Shown here in pieces: positions 23,974 to 29,340 of a DNA stretch of 29,340 nucleotides. Origin of the DNA: Paratractidigestivibacter sp963630635. Lineage in GTDB: Bacteria; Actinomycetota; Coriobacteriia; Coriobacteriales; Atopobiaceae. Under the pieces are notes generated by a model. That model worked only from the letters and a program-made list of their open reading frames with translations. It ran no database searches and was not told the DNA's origin. The position numbers and the translations under genes were made by a program. Within the stretch, counting starts at the first letter, position 1. Each line of letters opens with the position of its first letter. The stretch lies in assembly GCA_963630635.1 (NCBI GenBank), contig CAVGOA010000026.1, positions 1 to 29,340 of the forward strand, written 5' to 3'.

Positions 23974-24858
23974 ATGAGCGACGTTAAACCGTCCATTCCT
24001 CGCACGCCCGCGCAGGTCACGTTGCGCATTGTCTCGGTCGTCATGGCGCTTTTGGGCGCCGTGGTGGTGCTTGGCTCGGTCCTGGTGTTTTGGAACCGCG
24101 ACCAGCTGGGACTGGCCGACGAGTCCATGTGGACCGTCTTTACCTACGGCGGCATCATCCTGGCGGGCGCGGCGCTGCTGTTGTTCACTGCTTGGCTGGG
24201 CCTTAAGGCGGCCGACGACTCGTCGCGCGTCGGGCCTTACCGCGGCCTTTGCTACGCCGTGGGGCTAGTTACCCTGATTGCCATCGTGTGGGGCTGGGGG
24301 ATGGGCATGTTTATCCTGTTCAACCCCATTGTTCTTGCCAGCACGGTGACCTACGTGCTAATTTGCTCGACTCTGGCCGACAAGGTTGCGGCCGAGCACG
24401 AGGCCGGCGTCACCGGCGAGGTCTTCATGCGTACCGGCCGCCAGCGCACGTTGCACCTGCTGAGCGAGGTCATTGTGATGAAGGGTGTGCTGCTGGGCCT
24501 TTGGGTCTTTGGTGTCGCGATCGCATATTACCTTGCCGAGAATAGCGGGATTTCGGTCGGCAACTTGGGTCTTGACCAGGGAAACATTGGCTCCTTCATG
24601 GTGTCCAACGGTATTTCTGCGGCCATTGACCTGGGGGCCGGCGCGCTGGGCATCTACGGGTCCAACCGGCCCAACAAGATCTTGCCGTTCTTAGTGATCA
24701 ACGCGGTCGCGTTTTGGGTCGACGTGGTGGGGCTGGCAGCGGGCATTGTCCTGCACGAGTCGCTTGATGCTGTGAGCGTTCAGGGGCTTCTTGACATGCT
24801 GTACGTGGGGGCATGCGCATGGCTGTCCCTCAAGGTATACAAGCAGCCGACGAGATAA
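23974..24858 (+). CDS. Multi-pass membrane protein of unknown function
   Basis: The 294-residue protein has about eight hydrophobic segments (roughly 17-41, 54-76, 91-113, 115-133, 160-186, 205-226, 235-258 and 265-283) and a short Pro-rich cytoplasmic N-terminus. Between segments 4 and 5 is a charged loop ('EHEAGVTGEVFMRTGRQRTL'). I do not recognise a transporter or enzyme motif. It follows niaR by 51 bp on the same strand and could be read through from the NAD operon, but the tandem repeat before it suggests its own control. A role in vitamin uptake is possible and unproven. Confidence 0.7.
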   Translation: MSDVKPSIPRTPAQVTLRIVSVVMALLGAVVVLGSVLVFWNRDQLGLADESMWTVFTYGGIILAGAALLLFTAWLGLKAADDSSRVGPYRGLCYAVGLVTLIAIVWGWGMGMFILFNPIVLASTVTYVLICSTLADKVAAEHEAGVTGEVFMRTGRQRTLHLLSEVIVMKGVLLGLWVFGVAIAYYLAENSGISVGNLGLDQGNIGSFMVSNGISAAIDLGAGALGIYGSNRPNKILPFLVINAVAFWVDVVGLAAGIVLHESLDAVSVQGLLDMLYVGACAWLSLKVYKQPTR

Positions 24859-24876
24859 GCGTCTCGCCGGCTGTAG

Positions 24877-24892
24877 GGTACAACGTTGTACC
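24877..24892. other. 16 bp perfect palindrome
   Basis: GGTACAACGTTGTACC is a perfect palindrome 18 bp after the membrane-protein stop and just before the terminator hairpin. Its AACGTT core is the same as in the repeats at 23940. Confidence 0.5.
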
Positions 24893-24896
24893 TGGG

Positions 24897-24928
24897 CGGG
24901 CCGCGGCTGTGTGCTGCGGCCCGTATTT
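24897..24928 (+). terminator. Terminator of the membrane-protein gene
   Basis: An 8 bp stem (24897-24904 with 24916-24923), extendable by three pairs to a TGTGT loop, is followed by TATTTTG. It lies between convergent genes. Confidence 0.75.
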
Positions 24929-24949
24929 TGTGGCGCCCTTATCGGCGCC

Positions 24950-26911
24950 CTACTTGACGTCCATCGCCCTCATGGCGTTGAGAATCGCGATGATCGCCAC
25001 GCCCACGTCGCCAAAGACGGCTAGCCACATATTGGCGATGCCCAGGGCTGCCAGGGCCAAGATCAACAGCTTGACTGCCAGGGCAAACACGATGTTTTGC
25101 CACACGATGCCCATGGTGCGGCGGGCCAGTTGAATGGCGCGGGCGATGTTGGAGGGCTTGTCGTCCATCAGCACGACGTCGGCGGCTTCGATCGCGGCGT
25201 CCGAGCCCATGGCGCCCATGGCGATGCCCACGTCGGCGCGGGTGAGCACCGGCGCGTCGTTGATGCCGTCGCCAACAAAGGCCAGCTTGTGCTTCTCGTC
25301 GCGTCCGGCGAGAAGGGCCTCGACGCGGGAGACCTTATCGGCTGGCAGAAGCTGGGCGTGGTACTCGTCGAGGCCTAGGCGCGCGGCCACGTCGGCGGCC
25401 ACCTCTTCGCGGTCGCCGGTGAGCATGACGCAACGGCTCACGCCAATGCGGTGCAGGTCGGCGATGGTTTTCTCGGCGTCAGGCTTTATGGTATCGGCGA
25501 TTACGATGTGCCCGGCGTAGGTGCCGTCCACGGCCACGTGAAGGATGGTGCCTACCACGTCGCAGGCCGCGGAGTCGATGTCGTGCGCGGCCATGAGCTT
25601 GGCGTTGCCAACCAGGACCTCGCGGTTGTCGACCGTGGCCACGACCCCGTGGCCGGCTTCCTCGGCGGCGGCCGTCACGCGGGCGGCGTCCACGTGGCCG
25701 CCGCAGCCGGTAAAGGCCTCGCGCACCGAGGCGGCGATGGGGTGATCCGAGAAGGACTCGGCCGCAGCCGCGACTTCGAGCAGGCCCTTCTCGTCAAAAC
25801 CCTGTGCCGCGTGCGCGGCAACCACCGAGAAGGTCCCGTTGGTGAGGGTGCCCGTCTTGTCGAAGACCACGGTGTCCACCTCGGAGAGGGCCTCGAGGTA
25901 GTTGGAGCCTTTGACAAGGACGCCCAGCTTGGAGGCCCCGCCGATGCCGCCAAAGAACGACAGCGGCACGCTGATCACCAGAGCGCACGGGCACGAGACA
26001 ACCAGGAACGTCAAGCCGCGCAGGATCCAGGTGGGCCAGGCTCCGGTGACCAGGCCGCCCACGACGGCCAGCGCCGCAGCCGAGAGGGTGACTGCCGGGG
26101 TGTAGACGCGGGCGAAGCGCGTGATGAAGTTCTCGGTCTTGGCCTTCTTCTCGCTGGCGTTTTCGACAAGCTCGAGGATGCGGCTTACCGTGGACTCGCC
26201 AAAGGGCTTGGTCGTGCGTACCTTGATGAGGCCGCTCATGTTGATGCAGCCCGAGATCACGTCATCACCGGCAGCAGCGCTGCGCGGCATGGACTCGCCG
26301 GTCAAGGCGGCGGTGTCCAGCTGCGTTGTGCCCTCAACGATGACGCCGTCGATGGGCACGCGCTCGCCGGGCTTCACGACGATCACGCTGCCTACAGCCA
26401 CGTCGTCGGGGCTCACCTGGGTCAGGTTGCCGTCGGCGCCCTCGATGTTGGCGTAGTCGGGTGCGATGTCCATCATCGAGGCGATGGACTTGCGGCTTTT
26501 GCCCACGGCGTAGGCCTGGAAGAGCTCGCCCACCTGGTAGAAGAGCATGACGGCCGCGCCCTCGGCCATGTGGGGCTCGGTGTCGGGGAAGGCGATCATG
26601 GCAAAGGCGCCGATGGTTGCCACCGCCATAAGGAAGCTCTCGTCAAAGGCCTGGCCACGACGGATGTTGCTCCAAGCCTTCTCTAACACGTCGTGCCCGG
26701 CAATGACAAAGGGCACCAGGAACAGGACAAAGCTCGCATAGATGTCGAGCTCCTCGCCAAAAAGGGCCGTCAGGGCGCCCAGCTCGTTTGCGGCAAAGAC
26801 CACGGCAAAGATAACCAGTGCCAGCAGAATGCGATGGAACTTGTGCTCGAGCGACTCTTTCTTGCGGCGCTTCTTTTTCTTCTTGGGGTCCGACTTTTTG
26901 GCGGCTGCCAT
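24950..26911 (-). CDS. Zinc/cadmium/lead-exporting P1B-type ATPase
   Basis: The 653-residue pump has TGES (204-207), the membrane metal site CPC (C307-P308-C309), the phosphorylated D351 in DKTGTLT, 'SDHPIA' and 'GDGINDAP'. The last membrane segments carry Lys ('AVKLL') and Asp ('FGDVG'), which together with CPC mark the Zn2+/Cd2+/Pb2+ class. There is no N-terminal HMA domain; instead the first 20 residues are a Lys/Arg-rich tail. The metal-binding domain is encoded separately at 27002. The start is supported by AAGGAGAGG. An SmtB-type operator lies 22 bp before the ATG. Confidence 0.95.
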   Translation of the reverse strand: MAAAKKSDPKKKKKRRKKESLEHKFHRILLALVIFAVVFAANELGALTALFGEELDIYASFVLFLVPFVIAGHDVLEKAWSNIRRGQAFDESFLMAVATIGAFAMIAFPDTEPHMAEGAAVMLFYQVGELFQAYAVGKSRKSIASMMDIAPDYANIEGADGNLTQVSPDDVAVGSVIVVKPGERVPIDGVIVEGTTQLDTAALTGESMPRSAAAGDDVISGCINMSGLIKVRTTKPFGESTVSRILELVENASEKKAKTENFITRFARVYTPAVTLSAAALAVVGGLVTGAWPTWILRGLTFLVVSCPCALVISVPLSFFGGIGGASKLGVLVKGSNYLEALSEVDTVVFDKTGTLTNGTFSVVAAHAAQGFDEKGLLEVAAAAESFSDHPIAASVREAFTGCGGHVDAARVTAAAEEAGHGVVATVDNREVLVGNAKLMAAHDIDSAACDVVGTILHVAVDGTYAGHIVIADTIKPDAEKTIADLHRIGVSRCVMLTGDREEVAADVAARLGLDEYHAQLLPADKVSRVEALLAGRDEKHKLAFVGDGINDAPVLTRADVGIAMGAMGSDAAIEAADVVLMDDKPSNIARAIQLARRTMGIVWQNIVFALAVKLLILALAALGIANMWLAVFGDVGVAIIAILNAMRAMDVK

Positions 26912-26932
26912 GTCCTCTCCTTAAATTGAACG

Positions 26933-26950
26933 TATGAGCAGGCGCTCATA
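26933..26950 (-). promoter_or_regulatory. SmtB/ArsR-type operator of the P1B-ATPase gene
   Basis: TATGAGC-AGGC-GCTCATA is a perfect 7-4-7 inverted repeat. Its half-site TATGAGCA also occurs in the operator at the sensor gene (27628-27647). The minus-strand promoter would overlap it (TCGACA at 26955-26960 as -35; the -10 is unclear). Confidence 0.65.
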
Positions 26951-26961
26951 TATGGTGTCGA

Positions 26962-26988
26962 GAAAAGCCCGCCGGTTACGCGGCGGGC
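26962..26988 (-). terminator. Terminator after the HMA gene
   Basis: Read on the minus strand, an 8 bp perfect stem (26988-26981 with 26974-26967) with a 6-base loop is followed by TTTTCTC. It separates the sensor-HMA unit from the ATPase gene. Confidence 0.85.
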
Positions 26989-27001
26989 GGGTAGGCGATT
27001 G

Positions 27002-27220
27002 TTAGCGAATGATCTCGCAGTCGGGCTCGGCCTCTGCGGTGAACTCGACCACGCGGTCCAGAACCTCGTCGAACTCGTCGTCTGCGGCCTCGAGGGTGAG
27101 CTTCTGCGTCATGAAGTTAACCGAGACAGAAAGGACGCCGTCCAGCTGGGACAGCTCGTCTTGCAGCTCGCGGGCGCAGTTGGCGCAGTCGATCTCGTCG
27201 AGTTTGAATTGCTTCTTCAT
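27002..27220 (-). CDS. Small HMA-domain metal-binding protein
   Basis: I choose the ATG at 27220 (72 residues) over an in-frame TTG at 27241, because GGAAGGAAGGG lies at the right distance. The ferredoxin-like HMA fold has the metal motif C12-x2-C15 in 'DEIDCANCARELQ', then 'VLSVSVNFMTQKLTLE'. Such proteins bind Zn2+, Cd2+ or Cu+. Here the protein supplies in trans the domain missing from the neighbouring ATPase. It follows the sensor gene by 39 bp on the same strand. Confidence 0.9.
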   Translation of the reverse strand: MKKQFKLDEIDCANCARELQDELSQLDGVLSVSVNFMTQKLTLEAADDEFDEVLDRVVEFTAEAEPDCEIIR

Positions 27221-27259
27221 GGCTAAAACCCTTCCTTCCAAAGGTGTTTATGAACGTGG

Positions 27260-27595
27260 TTACTCGCAGATGTGGCTCATGCCCTGGTTGAGCATGGTGT
27301 AGACGTGGTCATCGGCCAGGGAGTAGACAACGTTTCTGCCGTCGCGCTCGAACTTAACCAGGTGCGCCTGCTTTAAGGTGCGCAGCTGGTGCGAGACTGC
27401 CGACTGCGTGCTGCCGGTTTCCTCGGCGATGTCTGCCACGCACAGCTCGCGGCCCATGAGGGCGAACAAGATCTTGATGCGCGTGGTATCGCTAAAAACC
27501 TTGAAGAGGTCGGCCAGGTCGTAGAGCAGCTCCTCATCGGGCAGCTCCTCGGGCGCCTTGCCCACCGGGATGGGCCCCTGCGACTCGTTGGCCAT
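27260..27595 (-). CDS. SmtB/CzrA-type ArsR-family metal sensor
   Basis: The 111-residue winged-helix repressor has 'FSDTTRIKILFAL', the recognition helix 'STQSAVSHQLRTLKQAHLV' and the wing 'FERDGRNVVYSL'. The C-terminal helix holds D95, H97, H108 and E111, with the same spacing as the alpha-5 zinc ligands of SmtB (104, 106, 117, 120). It also has one cysteine in 'ELCVAD', where CadC-type sensors have a pair. Zinc is the most likely signal. It should repress its own promoter and that of the ATPase until metal binds. RBS AGGAG. Confidence 0.95.
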   Translation of the reverse strand: MANESQGPIPVGKAPEELPDEELLYDLADLFKVFSDTTRIKILFALMGRELCVADIAEETGSTQSAVSHQLRTLKQAHLVKFERDGRNVVYSLADDHVYTMLNQGMSHICE

Positions 27596-27624
27596 CGTTG
27601 TCTCCTCTCACATCTGATGCTTTG

Positions 27625-27652
27625 ATTATATGAGCAAACATTCACATGTCAA
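27625..27652 (-). promoter_or_regulatory. Consensus promoter with operator inside (metal sensor gene)
   Basis: On the minus strand TTGACA (27647-27652) and TATAAT (27625-27630) are exact consensus boxes with a 16 bp spacer. The spacer and box edges form an imperfect inverted repeat (ATATGA 27628-27633 with TCACAT 27642-27647), an ArsR/SmtB-like site. A bound repressor would block the polymerase directly. Confidence 0.8.
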
Positions 27653-27683
27653 CTACAAGAAAGGAGAGATCTAGGCAATGCTA

Positions 27684-27845
27684 TGCAACAAAGTTTCGAC
27701 CTTGCTGCAGAGTGAACTATTTGAAAGAGGCGTCAAATGACTATCCAGACATTTTATCTGCGGTTTTGTGAACGCAGAATGCGGTTGCGGGTTCGCTACT
27801 CGTCATAAGACCATGAATCTGCCGCAAACTCGAAGTTTGATTGCA
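27684..27845. repeat. Palindrome-ended repeat C (family 2), 3' side of the second unknown gene
   Basis: The element is 162 bp, the same length as repeat D and in the same orientation. Its 26 bp ends (27684-27709, 27820-27845) are imperfect inverted repeats (19 of 26). The box CTGCGGTTTTG starts at offset 74, as in D. The right-hand 30 bases (27816-27845) match D at 28 of 30 positions. The last 50 bp of the repeat lie inside the 3' end of the gene at 27796. Confidence 0.8.
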
Positions 27846-28920
27846 AATCGGCGCTGTCGAGTCGTTCATCGAAGCCATAGTCACCGTGGACTCTAGCCAA
27901 TGGCGTGCCTATGAGACGCATCAGCCGAGTGTGAAGCTGCGCCCTCTCTGATTGGCGAATGCTTGAATCGAGGCGTTTCAAGTGGCGTCGCATTGGGGTG
28001 CCGAGCATTTCGGCTAATTTGGCTCCAATCTGACGCCCGAGCAGCTCTGCACGGTCGCACGTAGAGAGCGATAACCTAGTTGCAGATATCACCGGTATTC
28101 CGACGGCTTGTATGTCGGCCACTCGAGCCTTATCTTTCTCAATCTGGTTGCGATCGTTGTGATATCCACTGTCGTACTCGACGTCGAGCGCGCCCTCCCA
28201 ATAAATGTCCGGCATGAAAACATCGCGCGCCGTCAGGTGGCGAAGGGAGGGTGCAACGTTAACCTCGATGTTGAGAACGGGTATTGGATAGCCTCGGCCG
28301 CCGCGACGCGGCTGCAGGTATTGCTCGAGCGCGATAACAGACTCGCGAGGCGAGTACGCATTGTCTATAACCCATTGCGCAGCGACGCGGGCAGACTTGG
28401 ATCCCATCATTCCGCTCGCCTTATTAATGTGGTCGCGCAATGAACCAACGGCCGTCGCAGGCTCGATGAGGTATTCGCAGGTTGTCGATCCTGCGCCAGG
28501 AGTTCGATGGGCATACCTGCCACAGAGCTCCATGCCCAACAGGACAAGCGCCTCAAAGTCGAGTGAACGTGCCTTCTGAATGAAATACTGCTCAAAGGAT
28601 GGAACGAGAATATTGCCGGGGAGCTGCATGAGCGTCCCCGCTGGGAACTCCTGCGGGAATAGTGAGAACTCAAACTCGCAGGGACGGCCCCTAAGCTCGG
28701 GCGAGGTGACCGCAATTTCCAACGGGTCCTTTGGCGTGATTTCGAAGAGGTGCGAGATGGGACCGAAGTTGAATCTGCGCAGTTCGGCGAGGCTGCTGAT
28801 GCATTCCGTAGGATAAAGAGAGCTTAAATCGCATCGGCGGGCATAAAGCGAGCCGGAACGGATGGCGCCCATAGCCCTGTCGAGACTCTTTCCGGCCAGT
28901 AGAACATATCCATCCCCCAC
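27796..28920 (-). CDS. Unknown protein with DUF559/Vsr-like nuclease region, flanked by family 2 repeats
   Basis: The 374-residue protein starts at GTG 28920 with GGAAGGAG before it. It is a paralogue of the product of 18742-19926: 'PAGTLMQL', 'ELCG' (131-134), 'NAYSPRES' (E193), 'QPRRGGRGY', then 'PDIYWEGALDVEYD' with D238 and E248, H254, D263, R266 and 'GIPVISAT'. The acidic pattern with D-x2-W-x4-LD(V/I)E resembles DUF559/Vsr nucleases; activity is inferred. The N-terminal half is unassigned. GC content looks lower and codon use less biased than in neighbouring genes, consistent with transfer. About 17 C-terminal residues ('LQSNFEFAADSWSYDE') are encoded within repeat C. Confidence 0.7.
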   Translation of the reverse strand: MGDGYVLLAGKSLDRAMGAIRSGSLYARRCDLSSLYPTECISSLAELRRFNFGPISHLFEITPKDPLEIAVTSPELRGRPCEFEFSLFPQEFPAGTLMQLPGNILVPSFEQYFIQKARSLDFEALVLLGMELCGRYAHRTPGAGSTTCEYLIEPATAVGSLRDHINKASGMMGSKSARVAAQWVIDNAYSPRESVIALEQYLQPRRGGRGYPIPVLNIEVNVAPSLRHLTARDVFMPDIYWEGALDVEYDSGYHNDRNQIEKDKARVADIQAVGIPVISATRLSLSTCDRAELLGRQIGAKLAEMLGTPMRRHLKRLDSSIRQSERAQLHTRLMRLIGTPLARVHGDYGFDERLDSADLQSNFEFAADSWSYDE

Positions 28921-29063
28921 AGCCGCTCCTTCCCGTTGTTTTGTGAAGGCGAAGTATGGGCCAACATCCTATTGAGGTCGAGGAGAATTCGGCAGCGGGG
29001 TGTACGCATGCCATAGACGTTTGATTTCAGGGGTATGCAGGAGGGAATGTGCAGGAGGGGGTT
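28921..29063. other. Upstream region of the second unknown gene
   Basis: I see no gene. In the gene's frame there is a TAG about 66 bp upstream of the GTG. The short words GCAGGAGGG (29037-29045) and GCAGGAGGGG (29051-29060) are repeated. No convincing promoter was found. Confidence 0.3.
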
Positions 29064-29225
29064 TGCAACTAAATTTCGACATTGCGGCAAAACGGCTAGA
29101 GATATGAATGGCATCGGAGGAATTGATTTAGGGGTTCCTGCGGTTTTGCGATTATAAGTTGCAACAGGGTGGCGGAAGACTCGCTTGGGGCAACCAATCT
29201 GCCGTAAAGTCGAAGTTTGATTGCA
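29064..29225. repeat. Palindrome-ended repeat D (family 2), 5' side of the second unknown gene
   Basis: The element is 162 bp with 26 bp inverted ends (29064-29089, 29200-29225; 21 of 26 pair). The centre box CTGCGGTTTTG is at 29138-29148. It is in direct orientation relative to repeat C and aligns without net gaps: left ends match at 22 of 26, right ends at 28 of 30. Confidence 0.8.
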
Positions 29226-29256
29226 GCCGGCCAAGTAACAAGGGGCGAGCGCCATG

Positions 29257-29279
29257 AAAAAGGCGCCCGAAGGGGCGCC
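29257..29279 (-). terminator. Terminator of a gene entering from the right edge
   Basis: Read on the minus strand, a 7 bp perfect GC stem (29279-29273 with 29268-29262) with loop CTTC is followed by TTTTT (29261-29257). This implies a minus-strand gene ending just to the right. Confidence 0.85.
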
Positions 29280-29316
29280 GGTGATGCAAGCTGGTTGTGA
29301 GATGGGGGAGGCAGGC

Positions 29317-29340
29317 CTACCTAAAGGTGATCTCGCCGGT
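29317..29340 (-). CDS. C-terminal end of an unidentified gene
   Basis: Seven minus-strand codons (TGEITFR) end in a TAG stop, 37 bp before the terminator. Too short to assign; the reading frame is inferred from the terminator position and the sensible residues. Confidence 0.35.
   Translation of the reverse strand, partial: TGEITFR

Noticed and set aside
1..29340. tRNA, rRNA or CRISPR arrays
   Set aside because: No cloverleaf-like sequence, rRNA segment or regularly spaced short direct repeats were seen.

Overview
The window is high-GC DNA (GC-rich third codon positions, some GTG starts) with gene sequences typical of an Actinomycetota member. The gene set and protein style point to class Coriobacteriia, probably an Olsenella/Atopobium/Collinsella relative. 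The clues are a compact S1 protein, a Pol I without proofreading residues, AfuABC-type transport, and hypothetical proteins with an 'ELCG' motif that I recall as common in that class. This assignment is from memory and was not searched.

Layout. Positions 1-832 hold the 3' part of rpsA and its terminator. Next come a small membrane zinc-ribbon protein and a convergent zinc-dependent phospholipase C-like gene, separated by a long hairpin element. Positions 2747-6773 are a three-gene ABC importer operon of the AfuABC/FbpABC type, with a strong hairpin after the binding-protein gene. On the minus strand follow a Cof-type HAD phosphatase, RNase HI and DNA polymerase I, the last two overlapping as TAATG. 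A coiled-coil NlpC/P60-like wall hydrolase and a polysaccharide deacetylase form a cell-envelope pair at 11272-13739. A MarR regulator and a heterodimeric ABC exporter occupy 13925-18503 as an overlapping minus-strand operon. The nadA-nadB-nadC-niaR operon (20261-23922) makes quinolinate and nicotinate mononucleotide and encodes its own repressor; a candidate operator lies over the nadA promoter. A multi-pass membrane protein follows. Positions 24950-27652 are a zinc/cadmium export module: a P1B-ATPase, a free HMA metallochaperone and an SmtB-type sensor, with matching operators at both promoters.

The unusual part is two unknown but paralogous minus-strand genes (18742-19926 and 27796-28920). 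Both have an N-terminal region sharing an 'ELCG' motif and a C-terminal region resembling DUF559/Vsr-type PD-(D/E)XK nucleases. Each is bracketed by a directly repeated pair of palindrome-ended elements. The first pair is 113 bp per copy and the second 162 bp per copy. Both pairs align without net gaps, and sequence is conserved at the ends and at a box in or near the centre. A solitary 68 bp element at 1432-1499 has the same plan and shares a 15-base central word with the first pair. This looks like a gene-plus-palindrome system, analogous in layout to RAYT/REP but with a different nuclease fold.

Separately, the octamer GGCGAGAA/TTCTCGCC occurs 18 times by eye, in coding and intergenic DNA and in several reading frames, against about one expected from base composition. 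Coordinates come from reading the sequence by hand; no search or folding program was run.
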